35,589 nucleotides of DNA, taken from Marinibacterium sp. Its GTDB lineage: Bacteria > Pseudomonadota > Alphaproteobacteria > Rhodobacterales > Rhodobacteraceae. Below the pieces are notes generated by a model that was not told the origin of the DNA, ran no database searches, and worked only from the letters and a program-made list of their open reading frames with translations. The translations under genes were made by a program, and so were the position numbers. The DNA is taken from positions 1-35,589 of the forward strand of contig JAOXSC010000016.1 in assembly GCA_025800215.1 (NCBI GenBank). Direction: 5' to 3'. Positions 26,971 to 34,760 of the stretch are shown here, one piece after another. Position 1 is the first letter of the stretch. The number at the start of each line of letters is the position of its first letter.

Positions 26971-28179
26971 ATGAAACGTGTGGTGATCACGGGCGCGGGG
27001 ACGATCAACGCGCTCGGTCATTCTGTGCCCGATACGCTCGACGCGATGCGCGAGGGCCGCTGTGGCATTGGCGAGCTCGACTTTCGCGATGTCGAACGCC
27101 TGAGCATCCGCATTGGCGGGCAGGTGCGTGGGTTCGAGGCCGAAGGCCGCTTCAACCGTCAGCAGATGACGCTTTATGATCGGTTCACCCAGTTCACGCT
27201 GACGGCGGCGCGCGAAGCGATCGAACAATCCGGCATCACCTTTTCGGGCGACCTGTCGGCGCGCTCGGGCGTGGTTCTGGGCACGGCCGGCGGCGGGGTC
27301 AGCACCTGGGACGACAATTACCGGTCGGTCTATGAGGACGGCAAGAACCGGGTGCATCCCTTTGTGGTGCCCAAGCTGATGAACAATGCTGCGGCCAGCC
27401 ATGTGTCGATGGAATTCAACCTCAAGGGCCCGTCCTTTACCGTGTCGACCGCCTGCGCGTCGTCGAACCATGCCATGGCGCAGGCGTTCCAGATGGTGCG
27501 CTCGGGCATGGCGCCGGCGATGATCACGGGCGGGTCGGAATCCATGCTGTGTTTTGGCGGCGTCAAGGCGTGGGAAGGACTGCGCGTGATGTCGCGCGAC
27601 GCTTGCCGCCCGTTCAGCGCCAACCGCAACGGGATGGTGCAGGGCGAAGGTGCGGGGGTCTTTGTCTTTGAAGACTACGACCACGCCCGCGCGCGCGGCG
27701 CCGACATTCTGTGCGAGGTGATCGGCTTTGCCATGTCGTCGGATGCGTCGGATATCGTGATGCCATCGAAACAGGGGGCGGCACGTGCCATTTCGGGGGC
27801 GCTGGCCGATGCCCGCATCGCGGCCGACCGTGTGGGGTATATCAACGCGCATGGCACCGGAACGGCGGCCAATGACAAGACCGAATGCGCCGCCGTGGCG
27901 GATGTGTTCGGGCCGCATGCGGACAATCTGATGATGTCGTCCACGAAATCCATGCATGGCCACCTGATCGGTGGCACCGGCGCGGTGGAGCTGCTGGCCT
28001 GCATCATGGCGCTGCGCGACGGGGTGATCGCGCCCACCATCGGGTATGAAGAGCCCGATCCCGAATGCGCGCTCGACATTGTGCCGAACGAAGCGCGCGA
28101 GGCGGATGTGGATGTGGCGCTCAGCAATGCGTTTGCCTTTGGCGGGCTGAACGCGGTGCTGGCACTTAAACGGGTGTAA
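26971..28179 (+). CDS. beta-ketoacyl-ACP synthase (FabF/KAS II-like)
   Basis: A 402-residue condensing enzyme of the thiolase fold, joining malonyl-ACP to an acyl chain to give 3-oxoacyl-ACP. The catalytic triad is complete: Cys162 in STACASSNHA, His294 in INAHGTGTAANDKTE, and His331 in STKSMHGHLIGGTGAVE. MKRVVITGAGTINALG is the usual start, seven bases after the ACP stop; a GTG one codon earlier is possible. GGSE and NAFAFGGLNAVL are also standard. No ketoreductase, dehydratase or enoyl reductase gene is beside it. With lpxD and a private ACP next door, a role in making a lipid A acyl chain is a reasonable inference. Confidence 0.93.
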   Translation: MKRVVITGAGTINALGHSVPDTLDAMREGRCGIGELDFRDVERLSIRIGGQVRGFEAEGRFNRQQMTLYDRFTQFTLTAAREAIEQSGITFSGDLSARSGVVLGTAGGGVSTWDDNYRSVYEDGKNRVHPFVVPKLMNNAAASHVSMEFNLKGPSFTVSTACASSNHAMAQAFQMVRSGMAPAMITGGSESMLCFGGVKAWEGLRVMSRDACRPFSANRNGMVQGEGAGVFVFEDYDHARARGADILCEVIGFAMSSDASDIVMPSKQGAARAISGALADARIAADRVGYINAHGTGTAANDKTECAAVADVFGPHADNLMMSSTKSMHGHLIGGTGAVELLACIMALRDGVIAPTIGYEEPDPECALDIVPNEAREADVDVALSNAFAFGGLNAVLALKRV

Positions 28180-28183
28180 GGGC

Positions 28184-28202
28184 CGGGCGGGGATCCCGCC
28201 CG
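28184..28202 (+). terminator. hairpin after the ketosynthase gene
   Basis: A perfect eight-base stem CGGGCGGG / CCCGCCCG with a GAT loop lies five bases after the ketosynthase stop. It lacks a T run (ACCTTTGG follows), so it may be a weak terminator or an RNA 3' end. It sits in the 33-base gap to the convergent IalB-family gene. Confidence 0.5.
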
Positions 28203-28212
28203 ACCTTTGGCC

Positions 28213-28824
28213 TTAGTTGTCGACCACGTCGACCTGATCATAGCCCGCGGTAAAGCCGGTCAGCGACATTGTCAGCTGGATCGGCGCATCGGGGCGTGCG
28301 GCGGCAACGATGCTCAGCGTGGCTTCGCGCCCGCGCTTGAACGCGTCGATGTCTTCCTGGGTCAGGCCGATCTGCGCGACGCAGCCCACCGGGTTGCAGA
28401 AGGAATAGTTGTAAAGACGGCCCGCGCCGCCATCGACCGAAATCGCCAGCTGCGCAGGCAGCAGCGTTTCCAGCGGCACCACGATGGTTGCACCTGCAAC
28501 CGCCTGACCACCGCCACCGATGCGGAAGAGGCTGATTTCGGCAATCGCGTTGCCTTCTGAATCGCCCAGAATCTGCAGTAGCGAGCACGGGTCATTCACG
28601 CCATCGGTGCGGATGCAGGCCATGTCCCAGTCGCCGAACTGCTCTTTGGCATAGCGTTCGCCCGGACGCGGGCCCTGATCGACCGGCTCGCCCAGATCGA
28701 ACCCGGTGCTGGCGGCAGGTGCGCTGTCTTCGGCCGGGGTTTCGGTGGTCTGATCCTGTGCAAAGGCTGTGCCTGCGCTCAGCACCAATGCGGCAAGGGT
28801 GGGAATCGAAAGGTGACGCAGCAT
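28213..28824 (-). CDS. invasion-associated locus B (IalB) family secreted protein
   Basis: A 203-residue periplasmic protein of the IalB family. The start at 28824 gives a tidy signal peptide (MLRHLSIPTLAALVLSAGTAFAQ); an in-frame ATG at 28851 with AGGCGAAG upstream would add nine residues and is a real alternative. A low-complexity Thr/Glu/Ala linker follows. The IalB fold begins at EQFGDWDMACIRTDGVNDPCSLLQIL and includes QLAISVDGG, CNPVGCVAQIGL and LTMSLTGFTAGYDQV. Two Cys pairs fit disulfides. The family name comes from Bartonella, but free-living alphaproteobacteria have several copies with no known role in invasion. It is convergent with the ketosynthase gene. Confidence 0.88.
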   Translation of the reverse strand: MLRHLSIPTLAALVLSAGTAFAQDQTTETPAEDSAPAASTGFDLGEPVDQGPRPGERYAKEQFGDWDMACIRTDGVNDPCSLLQILGDSEGNAIAEISLFRIGGGGQAVAGATIVVPLETLLPAQLAISVDGGAGRLYNYSFCNPVGCVAQIGLTQEDIDAFKRGREATLSIVAAARPDAPIQLTMSLTGFTAGYDQVDVVDN

Positions 28825-28946
28825 GTTATACCCGCTCTGTTTTTTTCGCATCTTCGCCTAACACGAAGGCAGCCCGGTGTCAGCGCCAAAGAACGGGTCG
28901 ACCAAGGGGGATGGGGCGATGAAAATCAGAGGATATGCACATGCGC

Positions 28947-28987
28947 GAAAGGAGGCCGAAAAGGGCCCCCTTTCAAACGTCTTTTTT
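28947..28987 (+). terminator. orphan terminator-like hairpin
   Basis: An 11-pair stem with one mismatch (28947-28957 and 28964-28974; GAAAGGAGGCC opposite GGCCCCCTTTC) is followed, after seven bases, by TTTTTT at 28982-28987. No annotated plus-strand gene reads toward it; the IalB-family gene upstream is on the other strand. If real, it ends an uncharacterised plus-strand transcript. The spacer before the T run makes it suboptimal. Confidence 0.4.
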
Positions 28988-29136
28988 GGTTCTCCCCGTC
29001 GGACTGGCCGACTTAGTTATGCACAGAGGTTACGAAAGGGGCGCAGTCTGGTCAACAACTAAGGTCGTGAAAGATCAGGCTTCCTTCTGCATCTGCCGGG
29101 GATTTGAGCAAATGCGGCGGGGCGGCGGACGACCCG

Positions 29137-29163
29137 AAAAAAAGCCGTGCCCGAAGGCACGGC
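29137..29163 (-). terminator. strong minus-strand intrinsic terminator downstream of livM
   Basis: On the minus strand the sequence reads GCCGTGCC TTCG GGCACGGC followed by seven Ts. The stem is perfect, the loop is a stable TTCG tetraloop, and the T run is immediate: an almost ideal intrinsic terminator. It lies about 200 bases past the livM stop, so it ends either a long liv 3' UTR or a separate small RNA. Confidence 0.9.
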
Positions 29164-29260
29164 CAGTCTGACAGGGAGGAAGAGCCCGCACAGGGTCGAG
29201 CCTGCGCGAGACCCCCTGACTATGGCAGCCAAAGGTTAAGGTTCTGTGCGGGTGTGGGTG
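29137..29260 (-). ncRNA. candidate small RNA or 3'-UTR-derived RNA
   Basis: Upstream of the ideal terminator, the minus strand carries a nine-base perfect inverted repeat CCCGCACAG / CTGTGCGGG (29252-29244 and 29193-29185). An alternative local hairpin, CGCGCAGG / CCTGTGCG with a CTCGAC-like loop, uses part of the same arm, so two folds compete. Between this and the terminator is a single-stranded CTTCCTCCC, complementary to Shine-Dalgarno sequences. There is no ORF. These are usual traits of a trans-acting sRNA, but no promoter is clear, so processing from the livM 3' UTR is equally possible. Confidence 0.35.
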
Positions 29261-29331
29261 CGGTGACGCGCGGGTGCGTCAGGTCCGATGCCGGGCCATC
29301 AGAGCAGGGCGCTCAGGCACCCCGGATGGAT

Positions 29332-29357
29332 CCTGCCCCGCAGATATGCGGGGCAGG
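29332..29357 (-). other. stable stem-loop just after the livM stop
   Basis: An 11-base perfect stem CCTGCCCCGCA / TGCGGGGCAGG with a four-base loop begins seven bases past the livM stop. There is no T run on either strand, so it is probably a 3'-end stabiliser against exonucleases or a processing site rather than a terminator. Confidence 0.55.
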
Positions 29358-29363
29358 CCAGAG

Positions 29364-30668
29364 TCATTTTTCGGGGATCAGCCCGCGTGGGCTGAACCGT
29401 AGCATCAGCAACATGACCACACCCATGGTCAACAGCCGCATATGCGCGACACTGTCGATCAGATGCGCCTTGAGCGGGCTGTCATCGGCCATGGGAAGCG
29501 TGATCACATCCATCAGCAGCGCGCCCAGCGGTTCGACCTGCACCCAGAGGAACCAGATCAGCATCCCGCCCAGAACGGCGCCGAAATTGTTGCCCGATCC
29601 ACCGACGATCACCATCACCCAGACCAGAAAGGTAAAGCGCAGCGGGTTGTAGGTGCCCGGTGTCAGCTGGCTGTCCAGCGTGGTCATCATCGCCCCGGCA
29701 ATCCCGCAGACAGCGGATCCCAGAACGAAGATCTGCAGATGGCGGCGGGTGACATCCTTGCCCATGGCGCGGGCGGCGACTTCGTTGTCGCGGATCGCGC
29801 GCATCATCCGGCCCCAGGGGCTGCGCAGCGCCAGTTGGGCCATGGTCAGCACCAACAGCAGCACGGCAAGAAACAGCAGTGCATACCCGGTTTTGACATA
29901 GAGCGTCGATGCGGTGACCGGATCGAACCCCAGCTCGGCCGCGCGCGTAACAAAGCCCGGATCGTTCTGCAGGTCGATCTCATAAGGAACGGGGCGGGGC
30001 AGGCCGATGACGTTCTTCACGCCGCGCGCCAGCCAGTCTTCGTTCTTGAGCACCGCAATGATGATCTCGGCGATGCCCAGCGTGGCGATGGCCAGATAAT
30101 CCGACCGCAGCCCAAGCGCCGTCTTGCCGATCAGCCAGGCCGCACCTGCAGCCAGCAGACCGCCCGCAGGCCAGGCCAGCAGTACCGGCAGGCCAAGCCC
30201 GCCCAGGTATCCTTCGAGCGCGGGGTTCACCGCCTCGACCGATTGCACCGCTGGATCAAACACTGCCCGGTAGGCAAAGAAGCCGCCGACCAGAATGGCC
30301 GCGACGATCAAGCCGCGCGCGCGTCCGGCGGGCAGTTTGCGATGGGCCATCACCGCCGCCACCACGGTGGCCGCCCCCAGCAGCAGCGCCAGCACGATGC
30401 CCATACCGCCTGCGGCCCAGGCGTCGTTCACCGGGTCCATGGACACCAGCACCGCCCCCAGCCCGCCAAGCGCCACAAAGCCCATGACGCCCACATTGAA
30501 CAGGCCCGCAAAGCCCCATTGCAGGTTCACGCCAATGGCCATGATCGCCGAAATCAGCCCCATATTGAGGATCGTCAGCGCCGCGTTCCACCCCTGCAGC
30601 ACGCCCGTCAGCACGATCAGCGTGCCCACCAGCGCAAAGAGCCCGGTGTTTTTCACAGTCTCGTTCAT
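29364..30668 (-). CDS. livM: branched-chain amino acid ABC transporter permease LivM
   Basis: A 434-residue inner-membrane permease of the LivM type, last gene of the liv operon. Conserved stretches are AIGVNLQWGFAGLFNVGVMGFVALG, GLRSDYLAIATLGIAEIIIAVL, and the cytoplasmic coupling loop GRMMRAIRDNEVAARAMGKDV. The permease has about ten hydrophobic segments. It is longer than LivM proteins of about 300 residues because of an extra hydrophobic stretch near residues 90-170, which is common in LivM. Its ATG overlaps the livH stop by four bases (ATGA at 30665-30668). Confidence 0.94.
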   Translation of the reverse strand: MNETVKNTGLFALVGTLIVLTGVLQGWNAALTILNMGLISAIMAIGVNLQWGFAGLFNVGVMGFVALGGLGAVLVSMDPVNDAWAAGGMGIVLALLLGAATVVAAVMAHRKLPAGRARGLIVAAILVGGFFAYRAVFDPAVQSVEAVNPALEGYLGGLGLPVLLAWPAGGLLAAGAAWLIGKTALGLRSDYLAIATLGIAEIIIAVLKNEDWLARGVKNVIGLPRPVPYEIDLQNDPGFVTRAAELGFDPVTASTLYVKTGYALLFLAVLLLVLTMAQLALRSPWGRMMRAIRDNEVAARAMGKDVTRRHLQIFVLGSAVCGIAGAMMTTLDSQLTPGTYNPLRFTFLVWVMVIVGGSGNNFGAVLGGMLIWFLWVQVEPLGALLMDVITLPMADDSPLKAHLIDSVAHMRLLTMGVVMLLMLRFSPRGLIPEK

Positions 30669-31675
30669 ACCGATTTCCCCTTGAAGAGGCCCGTGGGGCG
30701 GAACAGCAGCACGATCAGCAGGATCACGAAGCTGACCGCAAATTTGTAATCCGTGCTCAGAAGCTGCACCAACCCGTCCGGATCAAGGTGATCCGGCAGC
30801 AGATAGCGCGCGATCTTTTTCCAGGCATAGGTGATCGTCACCTCGGAAAAGGCGATGACAAAGCCGCCCGCGATGGCGCCCAGCGGATTGCCCAGGCCGC
30901 CCACGATGGCGGCGGCAAAGATCGGCAGCAGAAGCTGGAAATAGACGAAGGGTTTGAACGACTTGTCGAGCCCGTAAAGCGTGCCCGCCACGGTCGCCAG
31001 CGCCGCCACGATCAGCCAAGTGTACATCACCACCCGCTCGGGGTTGATACCCGACAGCAGCGCCAGATCTTCGTTGTCGGAATAGGCGCGCATGGATTTA
31101 CCAGTGCGCGTGCGGTTGAGGAACCAGAACAGCAGCGCCACCGCGATCACCGCAACCACGACCGTCAGGCCCTGGGACGTCTTGATCGCCAGCCCTTCGC
31201 GCAGGCCGGTCATCGCCTTGAAATCACGCGCCGAAATGATGAAGCGTTCGCCATCGCCAAAGCGCTGGTCATCGGGCCCGATGATAAAGCGCACCAGCCC
31301 GTTCATCACGAACATCACGCCCATGGACACGATCACCAGGATCACCGGCTTGGCCTTTTGTTCGCGGTAGAACCGGTACACCATGCGGTCCGTCACCAGC
31401 ACCAGCGCCATGCAGCCCAGGATCCCGAAGGGCAGGGCCAGCAGCGCGGTGGGCAGCGGGCCAAAGCTGATGCCCATGGACTGGAACCACCAGGTGAACA
31501 GGATCGTCACCATGGTGCCAAAGGCCATGGTGTCGCCATGGGCGAAGTTGGAAAAGCGCAGGATGCCGTAGATCAGCGTCACGCCAAGGGCGCCAAGGGC
31601 AAGCTGCGCCCCATAGGCGGTGGCGGGCACGATGACGAAGTTGAGAAGGGCCACGAGGGCGTTCAGCAGGTCCAT
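30665..31675 (-). CDS. livH: branched-chain amino acid ABC transporter permease LivH
   Basis: A 336-residue inner-membrane permease that pairs with LivM. LALGALGVTLIYGILRFSNFAHGDTMAFG is the family hallmark, and the coupling-loop RTRTGKSMRAYSDNEDLALLSGIN precedes later membrane helices. GGLGNPLGAIAGGFVIAFSEVTI is also typical. It lies 39 bases after livF and overlaps livM by four bases. Confidence 0.95.
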   Translation of the reverse strand: MDLLNALVALLNFVIVPATAYGAQLALGALGVTLIYGILRFSNFAHGDTMAFGTMVTILFTWWFQSMGISFGPLPTALLALPFGILGCMALVLVTDRMVYRFYREQKAKPVILVIVSMGVMFVMNGLVRFIIGPDDQRFGDGERFIISARDFKAMTGLREGLAIKTSQGLTVVVAVIAVALLFWFLNRTRTGKSMRAYSDNEDLALLSGINPERVVMYTWLIVAALATVAGTLYGLDKSFKPFVYFQLLLPIFAAAIVGGLGNPLGAIAGGFVIAFSEVTITYAWKKIARYLLPDHLDPDGLVQLLSTDYKFAVSFVILLIVLLFRPTGLFKGKSV

Positions 31676-31714
31676 TGTGTCCCCCCTGCAAGTGTTGTCC
31701 GGGTGGTCATGTGC

Positions 31715-32536
31715 TCAGCCCCCCAGGAAAGATTTGCGGACGTCCGGGTCTTCCAGAAGCGCGCGGCCGGTGTCGGTATAGGCATTTCGGCCCTGCACCA
31801 GCACATAGCCTTTGTCGGCGATTTCAAGCGCTTGCCGCGCGTTCTGTTCCACCATCAGGATGGAAATGCCGGTGCGGGCCACTTCGATGATCCGGTCGAA
31901 AAGTTCATCCATCACGATCGGGCTGACCCCGGCGGTGGGTTCGTCCAGCATCAGAACCTTGGGCTGGGTCATCAGCGCCCGGCCCACGGCCACCTGTTGG
32001 CGCTGACCGCCCGAAAGCTCGCCCGCCGCCTGACGGCGCTTGTCCTTGAGGATGGGGAAGAGGGTGTAGACCTGCTCCATCGTCTCGGAAATGTCGTCGC
32101 GGCGAAGAAACGCCCCCATCTCCAGGTTCTCCTCCACCGTCATCGAGGTGAAGATGTTCGAGGTCTGGGGAACGAAGCCCATGCCCTTCGCCACCCGGTC
32201 CTGGGGGGTCAGGCTGGTGATATCCTCGCCATCGAGCCGGACCGAGCCTTCGCGCAGGTTCAGCATGCCGAAGACCGCCTTCATGCCCGTTGACTTGCCC
32301 GCCCCGTTGGGGCCAACGATCACCGCGATTTCGCCCTTGTTCACGGCGATGGTGCAGGAATGGAGGATGTCGGCCCCCTTGCCATAGCCGCCGGTCATGT
32401 TGTCGCCGATCAGAAAGGCATCGGCATTGTGTTCCGGGTGTCCGGTGCCCGGCGCGGCCTTGAAGCCACCGGACGGTTTCGGATTGGTGACGGAGGCATC
32501 CTTGTTGCCGCGGTCGTCCTGATAGGGGTTGCTCAC
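31715..32536 (-). CDS. livF: branched-chain amino acid ABC transporter ATPase LivF
   Basis: A 273-residue ABC ATPase. The start is the GTG at 32536, which overlaps the livG stop (GTGA). The reading frame extends to 32674, but that part overlaps livG and is shadow. Walker A is GPNGAGKST, signature ELSGGQRQQVAVGRAL, Walker B KVLMLDEPTAGVSP, then the H-loop region ISILMVEQNARQALEIAD, all LivF-like. Compared with usual LivF of about 235 residues, it carries an extra N-terminal segment of about 36 residues (NPYQDDRGNKDASVTNPK...), polar and probably disordered. The ABC domain then starts at MTGGYGKGADIL. Confidence 0.95.
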   Translation of the reverse strand: MSNPYQDDRGNKDASVTNPKPSGGFKAAPGTGHPEHNADAFLIGDNMTGGYGKGADILHSCTIAVNKGEIAVIVGPNGAGKSTGMKAVFGMLNLREGSVRLDGEDITSLTPQDRVAKGMGFVPQTSNIFTSMTVEENLEMGAFLRRDDISETMEQVYTLFPILKDKRRQAAGELSGGQRQQVAVGRALMTQPKVLMLDEPTAGVSPIVMDELFDRIIEVARTGISILMVEQNARQALEIADKGYVLVQGRNAYTDTGRALLEDPDVRKSFLGG

Positions 32537-33321
32537 GCCTCGGCCTCCGCTTTTGCCTTGTTCTTCAGCCCGGTGCCCAGATAGGCCTCGATCACCTGTT
32601 CGTTGGCCTTGATCTCGGCCAGCGTGCCTTCGGCCAGCTTCTTGCCTTCGGCCATGCAGATGACGGGATCGCAAAGGCGGCCGATGAAATCCATGTCGTG
32701 TTCGATGACGACGAAGGTATAGCCGCGCTCTTTGTTGAGCCGGATGATCGCGTCGCCGATGGTGTTCAGTAGGGTGCGGTTCACGCCTGCGCCGACCTCG
32801 TCGAGAAACACGATGCGGGCGTCGACCATCATGGTGCGCCCCAGTTCCAGAAGCTTCTTCTGGCCGCCTGAGAGGTTGCCGGCCTTTTCATCCTTGAGAT
32901 GGGAAATCGTCAGGAAATCAAGAACTTCATCGGCTTTCTGCAACAGCGCACGTTCGTCCTCGGCGATCTGGCCGCGTTTGAACCAGGCGTTCCACAGGGT
33001 CTCGCCCCGTTGGTCGCCCGGCACCATCATCAGGTTTTCGCGCACCGTCATCGAGGAAAACTCATGCGCGATCTGGAAGGTGCGCAAGAGCCCCTTGTGG
33101 AACAATTCATGGGGCGGAAGGCCGGTGATGTCCTCGCCGTCCATATAGACCTTGCCGCTGGTTGGCGGCAGGTTGCCCGCGATCACGTTGAATAATGTGG
33201 TTTTTCCCGCGCCGTTCGGTCCGATCAGCCCGGTGATCGATCCCGGCGCGATTTCCAGGGTCGCCCCGTCGACCGCATGGAATCCCCCGAAATGCTTGTG
33301 CAGGTCCTCTACCCGGATCAT
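32533..33321 (-). CDS. livG: branched-chain amino acid ABC transporter ATPase LivG
   Basis: A 262-residue ABC ATPase. The N-terminus MIRVEDLHKHFGGFHAVDGATLEI is typical LivG. Walker A is GPNGAGKTT, the signature is NLSGGQKKLLELGRTMM, and Walker B reads RIVFLDEVGAGVN, where the usual DEP is DEV. LRTFQIAHEFSSMTVRENLM and VIEHDMDFIGRLCDPVICMAEGKKLAEG are further LivG features. The C-terminus ends in a run of Lys/Ala/Glu. It overlaps livF by four bases and follows the binding-protein gene after a terminator-like hairpin. Confidence 0.95.
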   Translation of the reverse strand: MIRVEDLHKHFGGFHAVDGATLEIAPGSITGLIGPNGAGKTTLFNVIAGNLPPTSGKVYMDGEDITGLPPHELFHKGLLRTFQIAHEFSSMTVRENLMMVPGDQRGETLWNAWFKRGQIAEDERALLQKADEVLDFLTISHLKDEKAGNLSGGQKKLLELGRTMMVDARIVFLDEVGAGVNRTLLNTIGDAIIRLNKERGYTFVVIEHDMDFIGRLCDPVICMAEGKKLAEGTLAEIKANEQVIEAYLGTGLKNKAKAEAEA

Positions 33322-33342
33322 GCCCCGCCCCCTTTTGGTTGC

Positions 33343-33370
33343 AAAACGGCCCGGGGGGTGCCCCGGGCCG
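33343..33370 (-). terminator. terminator-like hairpin between the binding-protein gene and livG
   Basis: On the minus strand a perfect ten-base stem CGGCCCGGGG / CCCCGGGCCG with a CACC loop is followed by TTTTGCAACC. It lies 18 bases after the binding-protein stop. Such partial terminators are common after periplasmic binding-protein genes, letting the binding protein be made in excess over the transporter (established for other operons; inferred here). livG starts about 20 bases beyond. Confidence 0.75.
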
Positions 33371-33388
33371 CTCGCGTTTCACTTGCCG

Positions 33389-34585
33389 TTACTTGCGGCC
33401 TGCGGTGACTTCCTTGCCACCTTCGAAGCCGACAACGCGGTAGTTGCCTGCGGCTTCGCCCGGGCCGATCAGTTCCACATCGGTGGCGCCGACATAGTCG
33501 ATGTCACCGCCATCGGCGAGGATCTGCAGACCTTTGGCCAGTTCACCGGCCCCGATCTTTTCGCCCGGCGCATTGGCCACATCCATGATCTTGGCCTTGT
33601 AGTCGCCCGGCTCGGCCGAACCTGCGGCCTGCATGGCCAGCATGATCAGGGCGGCGGCGTCATAGCTTTCCGGCGTGAAGGGCGAGGTGGCTTCGAACTT
33701 GCCGCCCACCAGGTCGGTGAACTTGGCTGCCAGTTCCTCGGACGGCGAGGGGTGCTGACCCGACGATCCGTCGATTTCCGAGCCGAAGGTTTCGACCAGC
33801 GCGGTGCCGATCATGCCGTCGGGGAAATGGAACGTATCAAACGCACCCGAGTCGAGCGAGCCGCGCACGATGCCGGCACCGCCCTGGTCGACGTAACCTG
33901 CGACCACCAGACGTTCGCCGCCGGCCGAGGCCAGGGCGCCGACTTCCGCCGAATAGTCGGCCTTGCCGTCTTCATGTGCCGCCGAAATGGTGATCGAGCC
34001 GCCGGCCTCTTCAAATGCGGCCTGGAAGCTGTCGGCGAGCCCCTTGCCATAGTCGTTGTTGGTATAGGTGACCGCGACTTCCTTGATGCCCAGTTCCATC
34101 AGAACTTCGGTCATCACGACGCCCTGACGGGCATCTGACGGGGCGGTGCGGAAGAACAGGCCTTCGTCTTCGTTGTTCTGGTGGCTGAGGCCGGGCGAGG
34201 TGGCCGAGGGCGAAACCATGACAACGCCGTTCGGCACGGCCACGTTCTGCAGCATCGCACCGGTGACGCCCGAGCAGTCGCCGCCGACGATTCCCTTGAC
34301 CCCGTCCGAGGTGATCAGACGTTCGGCCGCCGCAGTGGCAGCAGCAGCGTCGACGCAGGTCGAGTCGCCGATCACAGGCATGACCTTGGCGCCGCCCAAG
34401 AGGAGGCCGCTTTCGGTGACCTCGGCCATGGCCATTTCGGCCGCAGGCCCCATGTTGGCGACGAGCGATTCGATCGGGCCGGTGTAGCCCAGGATGATGC
34501 CGATCTTGACTTCGCCATGGCCGCCGGCCTGCGCCGCACCCGCAACAAGCGCCGTGGCGGCAGATGCCAAAAGTAGTTTTTTCAT
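33389..34585 (-). CDS. branched-chain amino acid ABC transporter substrate-binding protein
   Basis: A 398-residue periplasmic binding protein (Leu/Ile/Val-binding, Peripla_BP_6 type). A Sec signal peptide spans residues 1 to about 21 (MKKLLLASAATALVAGAAQAG). The mature part starts with VKIGIILGYTGPIESLVANMGPAAEMAMAEV. GGDCSGVTGAML and FFRTAPSDARQGVVMTEVL are family-like. The exact ligand cannot be told; the family also binds amides, urea and aromatic compounds. GGAG lies seven bases before the ATG, and a 175-base leader separates it from rimM. It is the first gene of the liv operon. Confidence 0.93.
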   Translation of the reverse strand: MKKLLLASAATALVAGAAQAGGHGEVKIGIILGYTGPIESLVANMGPAAEMAMAEVTESGLLLGGAKVMPVIGDSTCVDAAAATAAAERLITSDGVKGIVGGDCSGVTGAMLQNVAVPNGVVMVSPSATSPGLSHQNNEDEGLFFRTAPSDARQGVVMTEVLMELGIKEVAVTYTNNDYGKGLADSFQAAFEEAGGSITISAAHEDGKADYSAEVGALASAGGERLVVAGYVDQGGAGIVRGSLDSGAFDTFHFPDGMIGTALVETFGSEIDGSSGQHPSPSEELAAKFTDLVGGKFEATSPFTPESYDAAALIMLAMQAAGSAEPGDYKAKIMDVANAPGEKIGAGELAKGLQILADGGDIDYVGATDVELIGPGEAAGNYRVVGFEGGKEVTAGRK

Positions 34586-34760
34586 ATCTTAACTCCCTGA
34601 TGGACCATTTTGTCCTGACAGGAACCTTAGAACGCCCGATTGGGAAAGGAAAGAGCCGGAACGGACCTGTTTTTTCTCAGGAATACTTGGGTTTAGCCGG
34701 GGAAACGGGCGGAATGCCCATATGGCGAGCGGGCAGGGGATTCGCCCGATGCATCCGGTT

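Larger units (their letters stand above)
28852..29363. other. 512-base non-coding stretch with several hairpins
   Basis: Between the IalB-family gene and livM no convincing protein gene is seen. The best ORF (plus strand, 28919-29062, MKIRGYAHARKEAEKG) has a G-rich upstream site but no recognisable family. The stretch instead holds four strong stem-loops, listed separately: 28947-28974 (plus strand, T6 beyond), 29137-29163 (minus-strand terminator), 29185-29252 (long-range pairing) and 29332-29357 (after livM). The density of structure suggests RNA function. Confidence 0.55.

Noticed and set aside
28919..29062. A 47-codon plus-strand ORF (MKIRGYAHARKEAEKG...)
   Set aside because: It is not reported as a gene because a terminator-like hairpin lies inside it and no family is recognisable. 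It is noted in the non-coding stretch instead.
29164..29300. Possible known housekeeping RNA (SRP RNA, 6S RNA or tRNA) in the livM downstream region
   Set aside because: No SRP tetraloop/GGAAGGAAGCA motif, no tRNA cloverleaf or T-loop, and no long 6S-like bubble hairpin could be seen, so it is kept only as an unnamed candidate.
30788..32293. A 501-codon plus-strand frame opposite livH and livF
   Set aside because: It spans two genes antisense, lacks any motif, and is explained by codon bias.
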